Shown piece after piece: positions 1-8,006 of a DNA stretch of 64,000 nucleotides. Each line of letters opens with the position of its first letter. The first letter of the stretch is position 1. Made by a program: the position numbers and the translations under genes. The DNA comes from JAJDXO01 sp965207535. GTDB taxonomy: Bacteria; Pseudomonadota; Alphaproteobacteria; Rhodospirillales; UBA2165. The notes beneath the pieces were generated by a model. The model saw only the letters and a program-made list of their open reading frames with translations. It was not told the origin of the DNA and ran no database searches. The DNA is taken from NCBI GenBank assembly GCA_965207535.1, contig CBDBMR010000017.1, forward strand, positions 248,001 to 312,000. The letters are read 5' to 3'.

Positions 1-460
1 CCCTCAGGCACTTCCGTCGGCGCTGATCAACAAGCCGGTACCGGAATTTTCCCTGGCGGCCATCGAAGGGTCCGCGCGGGGTTTCCGCCGGGACGACCTC
101 CTGGGCAAGGTTTCGCTGGTGAACATTTTCGGGTCCTGGTGCGTGGCCTGCCTGATCGAACATCCGGTCCTGATGGAGTTGAAGGCGAATGACGTCGTTC
201 CCATTTACGGGATCAACTGGCGGGAGCCCAACCGCCGGGCGGGCCCCGAATGGCTGGACAAATTCGGCAATCCGTACCGGCTCGTCGGTGATGACCCGCG
301 AAGCGAAGGAGCCATCGCGTTCGGCGTCACGGGCGCGCCGGAGACCTTCTTCGTCGATCGAAAAGGGATCATCCGCTACAAACATGCGGGCCCCATCACT
401 CGGGATGTTTGGGAGAGCAAGCTGTGGCCGATCGTCCAGCGCCTGCGCGCCGAATCCTAG
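1..460 (+). CDS. ccmG: CcmG/DsbE thiol:disulfide interchange protein (5' partial)
   Basis: This is the C-terminal 152 codons of a membrane-anchored periplasmic thioredoxin-fold protein that reduces apocytochrome c thiols before haem attachment. The gene begins before the window and the frame starts at base 2. The first visible residues, ending PVPEFSL, are the usual start of the soluble CcmG domain. The redox motif WCVAC has its cysteine codons at 140 and 149, and the cis-proline region reads GAPETFF. The stop lies inside ccmH, so the genes overlap and are probably translationally coupled. Ccm context (ccmH and ccmI follow) supports CcmG over a generic TlpA-like protein. Confidence 0.93.
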   Translation, partial: PQALPSALINKPVPEFSLAAIEGSARGFRRDDLLGKVSLVNIFGSWCVACLIEHPVLMELKANDVVPIYGINWREPNRRAGPEWLDKFGNPYRLVGDDPRSEGAIAFGVTGAPETFFVDRKGIIRYKHAGPITRDVWESKLWPIVQRLRAES

Positions 461-879
461 TCCTGCTGACGGTGCTGGCCGGGTTGGCTGGCCTGGCCGG
501 ATTGGTACCGGAGCCCGCGCACGCCGTGCTGCCCGAAGAGGTGCTCGACAACCCCGTGCACGAGGCGCGCGCCCGCGCGATCTCCAAGGAACTTCGCTGC
601 GTCGTTTGTCAGAACCAGTCCATCGACGATTCGGATGCGGATCTGGCCCGCGACCTTCGTGTCCTGGTGCGGCAGCGCATCGTGGAAGGCGACAGCGATG
701 ACGAGGTGATCGCCTACGTCGTCTCCCGGTACGGCGACTTCGTTCTCCTCCGCCCGCCGGTGAAGGGGGCGACGCTCGTGCTGTGGATTGGCCCCGTTGC
801 CATCGTCCTCATCGGCTTGTTAGCGATGATCTCATACTTCCGGCGGGCCGGCCGCGAAGCGGAAAGTGCGGGCCGATGA
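409..879 (+). CDS. ccmH: Cytochrome c-type biogenesis protein CcmH
   Basis: A small membrane-anchored periplasmic oxidoreductase that works with CcmG in presenting reduced apocytochrome to the haem lyase. The 156-residue product has a signal-like hydrophobic N-terminus, the diagnostic LRCVVCQNQSI active site about 63 residues in, and a C-terminal transmembrane helix (near residues 119-143) followed by a basic tail. This is the short CcmH form without a fused TPR domain; the TPR part is the separate next gene. The start is uncertain: ATG at 409 overlaps ccmG by 52 bases and GTG at 424 is also possible. Confidence 0.93.
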   Translation: MGEQAVADRPAPARRILVLLTVLAGLAGLAGLVPEPAHAVLPEEVLDNPVHEARARAISKELRCVVCQNQSIDDSDADLARDLRVLVRQRIVEGDSDDEVIAYVVSRYGDFVLLRPPVKGATLVLWIGPVAIVLIGLLAMISYFRRAGREAESAGR

Positions 880-1973
880 TCTGGCTGTTGTCCGCCTTGA
901 TTACGGCGGCCACGGTGGCATCCCTCGCCGTGGCCGTTCTGCGCCGGCACAGGCCGGTCCCGCCCGCCGAATTCGACCGGGCGGTTTACGAAGACCAGTT
1001 GGCCGAGACGGACCGGGACGAGGAGCGCGGATTGCTCGGCGCGGAAGAGGCCGCCGCCGCGAGACAGGAGATCCGGCGGCGCATGGCGCAAATCGACGGG
1101 ACGGCATCGGCGAATGCCGCACCCGGCGGCAGCGGCTTCCGAACGGCCACCGCCATTGGTGTCGGCCTCCTGGTTCCCATATTCGGCTTCGGAATTTATG
1201 GCTCCCTGGGCACACCGGATTTTCCCGATCAGCCATTTGCCGAGCGGGCCAAGCCGCCGCCGAGCGACGACCCGAAGGTGGCCGAGATGACGGAGATCGT
1301 GGCTCAATTGGAGCGCAGGCTTGAGGCGGCGCCGGCACGGGTGGACGGCTGGCTGCTGCTGGGCCGGTCGCTGGTCACCCTGCAACGGCACCTCGAGGCC
1401 GCACGGGCATATGCGCGCGCGCGCGCCTTGGCGCCGGACCGGGCCGAGATCGCCATCGCTCTCGGTGAAACGACCGTCATTGCCCAGGGCGGCGTGGTTT
1501 CCGACGACGCCATGAAGATTTTCGCCGATGCCATGGACCTCGATCCATATGCCGTCCGGCCGCACTACTTCCTCGGCCTTGCGGCGGCGCAGCGGCGGGA
1601 TTTCGAAAGCGCGGTCCGGCGCTGGACCGACGTTGTCGCCCTCTCTCCGCCTGACGCTCCCTGGGTGGACGAAGTCCGGAAACGGATGAATGCCGCCGCC
1701 CAGGCCGGAAACATCGACTTGGCATCGATTGCGCCGAGCCGGACGCGCCCCGCCGGCCCGACAGCCGAAGACGTGCGCGCCGCTTCGGAACTCAGCGCCG
1801 AGGAGCGGGCCGAGATGATCATCGGGATGGTCGAGCGCCTCGCCGCCCGGCTCGAAGACAACCCGGATGATCTGGAGGGCTGGAAACGGCTGGCGCGGGC
1901 GTATCGCGTGCTTGGCGACGAGGAAAAAGCGGCGGCCGCCGAGGAGCGTATCCGCCAACTGGAGACCCGTTAG
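876..1973 (+). CDS. ccmI: Cytochrome c biogenesis TPR protein CcmI (CycH)
   Basis: A 365-residue membrane protein that in this family binds the C-terminus of apocytochrome c and hands it to CcmF/CcmH. The chosen ATG at 876 overlaps the ccmH stop as ATGA, whereas the longer open frame from 783 lies inside ccmH. Transmembrane helix 1 is at residues 1-22, an Arg/Glu-rich cytoplasmic segment follows, helix 2 is near 88-110, and TPR-like repeats begin around residue 145 (WLLLGRSL and YFLGLAAAQ). A last repeat (WKRLARAYRVLGD) sits near the C-terminus. It is the last gene of the ccm cluster here. Confidence 0.9.
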   Translation: MIWLLSALITAATVASLAVAVLRRHRPVPPAEFDRAVYEDQLAETDRDEERGLLGAEEAAAARQEIRRRMAQIDGTASANAAPGGSGFRTATAIGVGLLVPIFGFGIYGSLGTPDFPDQPFAERAKPPPSDDPKVAEMTEIVAQLERRLEAAPARVDGWLLLGRSLVTLQRHLEAARAYARARALAPDRAEIAIALGETTVIAQGGVVSDDAMKIFADAMDLDPYAVRPHYFLGLAAAQRRDFESAVRRWTDVVALSPPDAPWVDEVRKRMNAAAQAGNIDLASIAPSRTRPAGPTAEDVRAASELSAEERAEMIIGMVERLAARLEDNPDDLEGWKRLARAYRVLGDEEKAAAAEERIRQLETR

Positions 1974-2104
1974 CTCTTTATTTCAAGGTTCAGGACAATG
2001 CGCCGATTGATTTCAGGCGCGATTCAGCCCTGCCACGCCAGATGCAAAACCAGATCAGGCCGGGTTTCCGGAAGCTTGGCGATTTCGGCCTCGGTCGCGC
2101 GACG

Positions 2105-3229
2105 CTATTTGCTCAAAACGGCGGCCAGGACCTCGAGGCAGGTGGCGACGCCTGATTTCGGCGCCACGGTGACCCGGATGTAAGTCTCATAGCCGGGCTC
2201 GGGCCAGGCGTGCAATTGGACCCCGTTCTCGAGCACCTCCGCCGCCAATTCCCGGGCGTTTCGGTGGGCATTGGCCGAAACGAAATTGCACACGGACGGA
2301 AACGGATCCAAGCCTAGATCACGAAGTCCGTCTTCTAGCATCGTCCGCGATTCGGAGACGTCTGTCAGCATCTTCGCCAAATAGACCTCATCGAGAAGCG
2401 CCGCTTCGGCGGCTGCCTGGGCGAGGATCGGAACGTTGAAGGTGCAAGTGGTTTTGCGGAGCGCCTGGGCAATGTCGCCGTCCGAACAAAGCGCATATCC
2501 GATCCGCATGCCGGCCATGGCGTAGGCCTTCGAGAACGTTCGGATCACGACCCAGGGCCCGCGGCGCTCCTTCAGCACCTCGACCACATCCGGCCCGCCC
2601 GCATGAAGGCCAAACTCATGATAGGCCTCGTCGACGCCCAGCAATACGTTCTCCGGCACTTCCTCGACGAAACGGCGCAGGGTCGCCTCGTCCAGCATTC
2701 GGCCGCTCGGGTTGTTCGGTGTCACCAGGAATAGCAGCTTCGTCCGGTTGCCGACCGCACCCAGGACGGCGTCCGCGTCCACATGCCCATCCGCCTTCAT
2801 GCCCACATAGGCGCAATCGGCCTCCGAAGCTTCCACCATGGCCCGGTACCCCCAGAATGTCGGTACGGGCAGGATCATGCCGTCCCCCGATGAAATGCTG
2901 AGATGAATGGTGCCCTGGATCAGCTCCTCACTGCCATTGCCCCATACGATATTTTCCACCGGGACGCCGGTGCGCGCCGTGACGATATCGGAGAGGGCCG
3001 GACATTGGGCATCCGGGTAGCGGTTCATCATGGTCAGGTTGTCGCGGACGGCGTCGAGCACCTTGGGCGACGGAGGAAACAAGCTTTCGTTCAGGCCCAT
3101 GGCCAGGACTTCGCCGGTGTCATATCCCTTGTGCCGGAGGACGCCCTCCGTCGGCGGGTCGAACTTGGGCCCCATTTCCTGAATGGCGCGGCGAATATAG
3201 GGAACGCCGCCCTGGTCGTTGCTCATCAT
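2105..3229 (-). CDS. HisC-like PLP-dependent aminotransferase
   Basis: A fold-type I aminotransferase of the histidinol-phosphate/aromatic aminotransferase subgroup (374 residues, normal length). Visible hallmarks are LNESLFPPSP near residue 46, NPSG at 173-176, DEAYHEF at 200-206, the Schiff-base lysine in TFSKAYAM (K234) and MRIGYAL just after. It lies 19 bp downstream of the HpaB-type monooxygenase on the same strand and is probably cotranscribed. That pairing, with no his genes nearby, makes an aromatic or other amino-acid substrate as likely as histidinol phosphate. Two consecutive ATGs (3229, 3226) are possible starts. Confidence 0.85.
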   Translation of the reverse strand: MMSNDQGGVPYIRRAIQEMGPKFDPPTEGVLRHKGYDTGEVLAMGLNESLFPPSPKVLDAVRDNLTMMNRYPDAQCPALSDIVTARTGVPVENIVWGNGSEELIQGTIHLSISSGDGMILPVPTFWGYRAMVEASEADCAYVGMKADGHVDADAVLGAVGNRTKLLFLVTPNNPSGRMLDEATLRRFVEEVPENVLLGVDEAYHEFGLHAGGPDVVEVLKERRGPWVVIRTFSKAYAMAGMRIGYALCSDGDIAQALRKTTCTFNVPILAQAAAEAALLDEVYLAKMLTDVSESRTMLEDGLRDLGLDPFPSVCNFVSANAHRNARELAAEVLENGVQLHAWPEPGYETYIRVTVAPKSGVATCLEVLAAVLSK

Positions 3230-3248
3230 CTGCCTCTAATTGTCGGGG

Positions 3249-4766
3249 TTACTCGCCGGCTTCCCGGAATGCCGCGACGCGCTCGCCGATCCCGCCGGAG
3301 AACCGCTGTTCGATATCCTCCAGCATATGGTGGATACGGTCGATATGCGCGTCCTTGTCGAACATCCGGAAGCGCAGGGACTGGCTGCGGTTGGGATCGC
3401 CGCTGTAGTACTGCTCGTATAGCCGCTGACGGCCGGCAAAGCTCGAGAGCGACGCATCGTACGCCAATCGAAACAGCTTGATCCGGGTCGGCGAATCGGC
3501 GTTGACCGACTGAAAATATCTTTCCACGTCGTCCTTCACTTCACCGGCGAGTTCCGCAATGGACGGCACGCCGACCAGGCCGCCGGCGCCCAAGGTATTT
3601 ATGATCTCGCACTGGCGGTTATAGAACTTCCAGAACATGCTCTGCCAAAGCTGGATCGGCGCCAGGCCCGGCGACCAGTTGCCGAATGGCGTCTGGAACG
3701 ATTCCGCCTCGGCCGCCACCCGGCAGGTGCGGGCAAACTCGGCGATGTTGATGGTTTCGGCGAGCAGCAGTTGGACGTTCAGGTGCTCATCGATCTTGGT
3801 CGAGCGCGCGATCGCCAGCGCCAACGCCATCATGAATTCCGCTTTGGCGGCCGCCCGCACCACCGACTGATGCAGTGCATGGGGTCCGACCCGGGTTTTG
3901 CCGTGAATGAGCGTTTCGGCTTCGTCGTCCCGATATATGAACACCCGTTCCCACGGCACCTTCACATCGTCGAAAATGGCAATCCCGTCGGATTCCTCGT
4001 ACATGGAAGACAACGGATAATCCATGGGCGAGGCGGAATCCGGATGAGCCACGGAGGGCCGGCAGATGAACCGCAGTCCTTCGCTATTGGCCGGGATGGC
4101 AAATCCAAATGAATAGTCGTCCGATTTGCGCTGTTCGTCGGTCGCCCAGCGGATGGCCGCCGGCATGACGACGATTTCATTGGCGAGCGCACACAACGTC
4201 GCCACCATGCGCGCACCCCGGATCGTGATGCCTGCGTCATCCTCGGCGACGATCTGGGCGACGATTTCCGATTCCTGCAAGTGCGCGGGCCGCGACCGGT
4301 CGACCTGCGGGTTGACCAGTACGTGGGTCATAACGAGATCGTTTTCGCGAACGTGTTCGTGAAAGCCGCGAACGTTGGCGGCGCCCTGGAAGGAGTCGCG
4401 ATCGAATATTTCGCTGGCCGCCGCCCATGCCGCGACCATGACGTTCTTGTAATCCGGACTGCGGCCCAGCATGCCGCAGGTCGCATCCATCCAAACCTGA
4501 ATGGCGTCGCCGCGCGCGACCACATCGTCCTTCGACAAGGGCGTGATGTGGGTCATGCCGACCTTCTCGCCGCTGCTGGGCGAGGCATAGGTCAGCTTAT
4601 CGGCGAGTCCGGGATCATGCTGCATCTCCAACAGCATCGCCATGGTCTCCGCCGCGCCGGCGAACCGGCGGTCGTTGACGACGTCGGTGACTTGATCCCC
4701 GTCGATATAGATGGTTCGGCCATCGTCGAGGGACCGCAGGTATTCCTGGCCGGTGCGGATAGGCAT
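3249..4766 (-). CDS. HpaB-family FAD-dependent 4-hydroxyphenylacetate 3-hydroxylase-like monooxygenase
   Basis: A 505-residue protein of the HpaB/PvcC group, the oxygenase half of two-component flavin-dependent phenol hydroxylases. Family signals are the N-terminal IRTGQEYLRSLDDGR, the central MTHVLVNPQVDRSR, VPWERVFIYRD and the C-terminal helical region beginning GAGGLVGVPS. These enzymes need FADH2 from an HpaC-type reductase; none is encoded in the window. Some relatives are not hydroxylases (4-hydroxybutyryl-CoA dehydratase shares the fold), so the substrate is unassigned. It is divergent from a MarR regulator, with a 14-bp palindrome 28 bp before its start. Confidence 0.85.
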   Translation of the reverse strand: MPIRTGQEYLRSLDDGRTIYIDGDQVTDVVNDRRFAGAAETMAMLLEMQHDPGLADKLTYASPSSGEKVGMTHITPLSKDDVVARGDAIQVWMDATCGMLGRSPDYKNVMVAAWAAASEIFDRDSFQGAANVRGFHEHVRENDLVMTHVLVNPQVDRSRPAHLQESEIVAQIVAEDDAGITIRGARMVATLCALANEIVVMPAAIRWATDEQRKSDDYSFGFAIPANSEGLRFICRPSVAHPDSASPMDYPLSSMYEESDGIAIFDDVKVPWERVFIYRDDEAETLIHGKTRVGPHALHQSVVRAAAKAEFMMALALAIARSTKIDEHLNVQLLLAETINIAEFARTCRVAAEAESFQTPFGNWSPGLAPIQLWQSMFWKFYNRQCEIINTLGAGGLVGVPSIAELAGEVKDDVERYFQSVNADSPTRIKLFRLAYDASLSSFAGRQRLYEQYYSGDPNRSQSLRFRMFDKDAHIDRIHHMLEDIEQRFSGGIGERVAAFREAGE

Positions 4767-4793
4767 CCCAGCCTCCCAAGCAATTCAGGATCA

Positions 4794-4807
4794 AGACCTT
4801 AAGGTCT
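4794..4807. promoter_or_regulatory. 14-bp perfect palindrome, probable MarR operator
   Basis: AGACCTTAAGGTCT is a perfect dyad in the 148-bp divergent region, 28 bp upstream of the HpaB-type start and about 110 bp upstream of the MarR start. Its length, symmetry and position fit the operator of the neighbouring MarR regulator; binding is inferred only. Confidence 0.5.
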
Positions 4808-4914
4808 CAGGCGCGAGGCTTCAAATGTTCTGCGCGGTCTGTCCGGGGGACGAGGTTCGGCAAGTGATTGCGTTGCCGGGGCGCCAGCCGATATCCTGCG
4901 ATCAAAGGATCACC

Positions 4915-5439
4915 ATGGCAAACGACGCGCATGAAACAGGGGGGCTCCTGCCTGACGGACTCCTCCGCGACGGACCCGATGGCCCCGACACAGGCGGTTT
5001 CGGGCTGCTCGACCTGTTTACCGCGCGCTATGACATTCTGGCCCGGCTCCTCGACAGGGAATCCAAGCAGCTGCTGGATACGGAATTCGGTATCTCTCTC
5101 GTCGAATGGCGAATATTGTCCGCGCTGTCGGTGAGGGGCGGCATGACCATAGGCGACCTCGCCAGGATGAGCGGTTTCGACAAGTCCCAGATCAGCCGCG
5201 CCGCAACGCTTCTGGAAAACGCGGGCAGCATCGGACGGGTCGACAGCCCATCCGACGGCCGGAGCGCCATCATCGACCTCACCGATGACGGACGTGACCG
5301 ATATGACCAGATGATACCGGTGGTCCGCGAACGGAACCGGCGCCTGCTGTCACTGTTCACGCCTGCGGAGCGGGAGCAGGCCTACCGCATGATCGACACC
5401 CTCACCACCTACCTTCGCGACAGAATGGACCGTCCCTAG
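4915..5439 (+). CDS. MarR family transcriptional regulator
   Basis: A 174-residue winged-helix regulator. After a Gly/Asp-rich N-terminal stretch comes the MarR core: a dimerisation helix (LLDLFTARYDILARLLDRES), the recognition region (MTIGDLARMSGFDKSQISRAA) and the wing with the typical DGRSAIIDLTDDGR. ATG at 4915 is chosen because the open frame upstream has no family similarity. It is divergent from the HpaB-type gene and 43 bp ahead of the oxaloacetate decarboxylase-like gene. It probably controls both through the palindrome at 4794-4807 in response to a phenolic or related ligand; the ligand is not deducible. Confidence 0.9.
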   Translation: MANDAHETGGLLPDGLLRDGPDGPDTGGFGLLDLFTARYDILARLLDRESKQLLDTEFGISLVEWRILSALSVRGGMTIGDLARMSGFDKSQISRAATLLENAGSIGRVDSPSDGRSAIIDLTDDGRDRYDQMIPVVRERNRRLLSLFTPAEREQAYRMIDTLTTYLRDRMDRP

Positions 5440-5482
5440 AGCCGATCTAGGACCGTCCGAACCTCAAGACAAGGAACGCCTC

Positions 5483-6352
5483 ATGGACTGGACCGACCGG
5501 CGGCAGCGCTTCAGGGAAATACTTGCCGGCGACAAATGCGTGCACCCGGGATCCGTATACGACCCCATCTCCGCACGGATCGCCGAGGATCTGGGGTTCG
5601 AGATCGGCATGTTCGCGGGTTCAATCGCCTCGATGACCGTACTCGGTGCGCCCGATCTCCTCGTCCTGACGCTGAGCGAGTTTTCGGATCAATGCCTGCG
5701 GATCAATCGAGCCGGAAACCTGCCGCTGATGGTCGATGCGGATCACGGCTACGGCAATGCGCTCAACGTGCGGCGTACGGTCGAGGAACTGGAAACCGCC
5801 GGAATCGCCGGCATGAGCCTCGAAGATACCGAACTCCCCACGCCGTTCGGCACCGCCGGCAAGCCGCAAATGATTTCGCTGGAGGAAGGGATCGGCAAGA
5901 TGAAGGCGGCGGTCGGCGCACGCCAGGACCCGCTGCTGTCGATCGCCGGCCGGACCAGCGCCTGCGCCGTCACCGATGCCGAGGACGCCGCGATTCGCGC
6001 CCGCGCCTACCAGGAGGCCGGCGTGGATGCGGTATTTCTTGCCGGACTGACCAGCCGGGAGGAACTGGACGCGGTCTCGGACAAGGTGGACATACCCCTG
6101 ATCCTCGGCAGCACGCCGCCGGAGATGGCCGATCTCGATTACCTGGGCTCCAAAGGGGTACGCATCGCCTTACAGGGTCACCTGCCGTTCTCGATGGCCA
6201 TGAAAGCCGTTCATGACACGCTGAAGGCCCTTCGCGACGGCACAAAACCCGCAGACATCCAGGGAAGGCCCGATCCCGAGATGCTGAAGAGGTTTACCCG
6301 CGACGATCTGTACCGGCGTTGGATCAAAGACTTTCTGCGAGGGGGGGAATAA
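5483..6352 (+). CDS. Oxaloacetate decarboxylase-like enzyme of the isocitrate lyase/PEP mutase superfamily
   Basis: A 289-residue TIM-barrel enzyme. Its sequence closely follows the PA4872-type group known to decarboxylate oxaloacetate to pyruvate: HPGSVYDPISARIAEDLGF at the N-terminus, the Mg-binding DADHGYGN near residue 85, SLEDTELPTPFG near 115 and a C-terminal LRDG region. It lacks the Cys-containing lyase signature (KKCGH) of isocitrate and methylisocitrate lyases. The older label carboxyvinyl-carboxyphosphonate phosphorylmutase is less likely. It lies 43 bp downstream of the MarR gene, and a purine-rich site (AAGGAA) precedes the ATG. Confidence 0.8.
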   Translation: MDWTDRRQRFREILAGDKCVHPGSVYDPISARIAEDLGFEIGMFAGSIASMTVLGAPDLLVLTLSEFSDQCLRINRAGNLPLMVDADHGYGNALNVRRTVEELETAGIAGMSLEDTELPTPFGTAGKPQMISLEEGIGKMKAAVGARQDPLLSIAGRTSACAVTDAEDAAIRARAYQEAGVDAVFLAGLTSREELDAVSDKVDIPLILGSTPPEMADLDYLGSKGVRIALQGHLPFSMAMKAVHDTLKALRDGTKPADIQGRPDPEMLKRFTRDDLYRRWIKDFLRGGE

Positions 6353-6358
6353 GATTTC

Positions 6359-6431
6359 ACCACAGAGGCACAGAGACACGGAGGAAGAATGATTAACTCC
6401 TCCTATCTCACTGTCTCACCGTCTCTGTGGT
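6359..6431. repeat. Imperfect inverted repeat of the ACCACAGAG...CTCTGTGGT type
   Basis: The left arm (6359-6385) begins ACCACAGAGGCACAGAGACA. The right arm (about 6397-6431) ends GTCTCTGTGGT, its near reverse complement. Intergenic repeats built on this cacagag word recur in many unrelated bacterial genomes. It starts 7 bp after the upstream stop codon and could also fold as a transcription-ending hairpin. Confidence 0.55.
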
Positions 6432-6440
6432 AATTTTACA

Positions 6441-6757
6441 CCCTCTCCCCCTGACCGAGGGTGAGGGACTGGCAAAGAGCGGCCGACCGCACATATGACA
6501 AGAGAGCGTGGTTCGCAGGGTTCCGCCCCACGGTTTTGCCCCATGAATTTGCTTGTGGTTCCCGCGCACAAAAATGCGCGCAAAAGAGCAGAATTGGAAT
6601 TTAACCAAGTCATCAAATGTCTATTAATGCCCATAAATGCCTATACCGGCCCACGCGATCGCCCCGGATTCGAAATTTCCGTTGGAAGCAGATTCCAATT
6701 CCCCTTTCAGGGGGAGAGGTCTGTCATTTCCCACAGGGAATTGACCAGGGTGAGGGG
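6441..6757. repeat. Paired CCCTCTCCCC / GGGTGAGGG intergenic repeat pieces
   Basis: Pieces at 6441-6467 (CCCTCTCCCCCTGACCGAGG then GTGAGGG) and 6701-6757 (CCCCTTTCAGGGGGAGAGG, later CAGGGTGAGGGGG) share the same words in inverted and direct order. Between them is about 230 bp of AT-richer DNA. They may be the two ends of a decayed non-coding element; no transposase is present. Confidence 0.35.
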
Positions 6758-6789
6758 GTTAGCCGGGGTATGATGAGAAAAATATGCGT

Positions 6790-6853
6790 CCCGCCAGTTC
6801 AGGCGGGCATCGCGGATGCGGGGCCGGCGACGGGTCTCACATAAACGTGAGAC
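6790..6853. other. Two adjacent hairpins upstream of dctP
   Basis: CCCGCC (6790-6795), loop AGTTCA, GGCGGG (6802-6807) is followed by GTCTCAC (6834-6840), loop ATAAAC, GTGAGAC (6847-6853), both with perfect stems. They sit 112 bp and more before the dctP start. They could be a leader structure, the end of a repeat element or a small RNA; nothing decides between these. Confidence 0.35.
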
Positions 6854-6965
6854 TCCCCGGCTGGCAATAACATACAATACCCAACCCCGGATTGACGCCA
6901 ATCGGCATCGCCCCGTCCAATAAAAGGAAAACCATACTGGTTTCATGATTTTTGGGAGATTCACA

Positions 6966-7985
6966 ATGTCTTCAATTAGCCGCACGGTCACGTTGGCCGC
7001 GCTCGCCGGTGTCGCCGCCGGTGCGTTTTTCGTTTCAAGCCCTGCTCAGTCGGCCGAACTGCTGATCAACAACTACCTGCCGCCGAAGCATCCATTCCAG
7101 ACGGGCATTACGGTCCCGTGGATGAAGGACGTTATGGCCGCGACAAAAGGCTCGGTTACGCCCAAACTGTCCGCCGCCGCGGTAGGCCCGCCTCCGAAGA
7201 ACTGGCAGACCGTGTCGAAAGGCGTTGCCGATGTCGTCATCCTGGCGAATATTTTCCAGACCAAGCGCATTGTCGGGCCCCAGATTTCGCAGCTGCCGCT
7301 CAATTCGCCGGGCGCCGTCAAAACGTCGATCGCGCTTTGGAAAACCCACGAGAAATATTTCGCCAGGGCCGACGAATACAAAGGCAACCACTTGGTCGGA
7401 AGCTTCCTCCTGGCGCCGAACGTGATTCATAGCCGAGGCAAGCCGATCGTCACCGTTGCCGACCTGAAGGGTTTCAAGCTGCGGTCGGCTCCGGGAATCA
7501 CCACCAACATTCTCAAGGAACTCGGAGCGGTGCCGGTTGCCTCCGGCCCGGCGAAAATCTTCAGCCTCGTCTCCAAGGGCGTTGTCGATGGCGCGGCGGT
7601 ACCGGGGCACGGCCTTCGCGCCTTCCGGATTCTTCCCTACATCAAGGCATCGACGATCATTCCGGGCGGCCTGACCAACACGTCCTTCTCCATGCTGATC
7701 AACGGCAAGAAATGGGATGGCCTCACCAAGCAGCAGCAAGACCAAATCATGAGCGTCTCGGGGCTCAAACTTTCCGAGCGCACCCTGGCCGGTCAAAAGG
7801 CTGCCGATTCCGGCATCGAAGCGGTCAAGAAGCAGGGCGGCCAAGTCGTCCAAGCCGATCCGGAACTGATGGCGGCGATCAGGAAGCTGGGGCAAAAAGC
7901 CGAAGCGGACTGGTTGAAGGCCGCCGAAGCCAAGGGGATCGACGCCAAGGCTTCGATGGCGTTTTTCAAGGATCAGCTGAAGTAG
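6966..7985 (+). CDS. dctP: TRAP transporter solute-binding protein DctP
   Basis: A 339-residue periplasmic binding protein of the DctP family, supplying substrate to the DctQM permease encoded next. The start ATG at 6966 has GGGAG 8 bp upstream; the longer frame from 6945 lacks this. The signal peptide runs to about residue 30 (VTLAALAGVAAGAFFVSSPAQSA). The mature protein shows the family pattern LADLKG-like VADLKGFKLRSAPGITTNILKELGAVPV, whose Arg is where TRAP proteins bind the ligand carboxylate. The substrate cannot be named from sequence. The gene ends in a strong hairpin before dctQ. Confidence 0.88.
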   Translation: MSSISRTVTLAALAGVAAGAFFVSSPAQSAELLINNYLPPKHPFQTGITVPWMKDVMAATKGSVTPKLSAAAVGPPPKNWQTVSKGVADVVILANIFQTKRIVGPQISQLPLNSPGAVKTSIALWKTHEKYFARADEYKGNHLVGSFLLAPNVIHSRGKPIVTVADLKGFKLRSAPGITTNILKELGAVPVASGPAKIFSLVSKGVVDGAAVPGHGLRAFRILPYIKASTIIPGGLTNTSFSMLINGKKWDGLTKQQQDQIMSVSGLKLSERTLAGQKAADSGIEAVKKQGGQVVQADPELMAAIRKLGQKAEADWLKAAEAKGIDAKASMAFFKDQLK

Positions 7986-8005
7986 TTCGCCTGCTCCCGA
8001 ACTAC
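7982..8005 (+). promoter_or_regulatory. Intercistronic hairpin between dctP and dctQ
   Basis: GTAGTTCG (7982-7989) and CGAACTAC (7998-8005) form a perfect 8-bp stem with an 8-base loop. It overlaps the dctP stop and ends one base before the dctQ ATG. There is no T-run. Such a structure would protect dctP mRNA or limit dctQ translation, giving more binding protein than permease; this is inference. Confidence 0.5.
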
Positions 8006-8006
8006 C

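Larger units (their letters stand above)
6353..6965. other. Gene-free, repeat-rich intergenic region
   Basis: The 613 bases between the decarboxylase-like gene and dctP hold no supportable gene. They are richer in A+T than the surroundings. They carry a TTCACCACAGAGGCACAGAG-type inverted repeat at the left, GGGTGAGGG-type repeat pieces at 6441-6467 and 6701-6757, and two hairpins at the right (6790-6807 and 6834-6853). The dctP promoter presumably lies at the right end. Confidence 0.7.

Noticed and set aside
714..1958. 414-codon minus-strand open frame opposite ccmI
   Set aside because: It mirrors the high-GC ccmI coding frame on the other strand, has low-complexity Arg/Gly/His-rich content and no family resemblance.
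2000..2104. In-frame continuation of 27 codons after the HisC-like stop
   Set aside because: The aminotransferase is already of normal length, and the extension has no start codon or known similarity.
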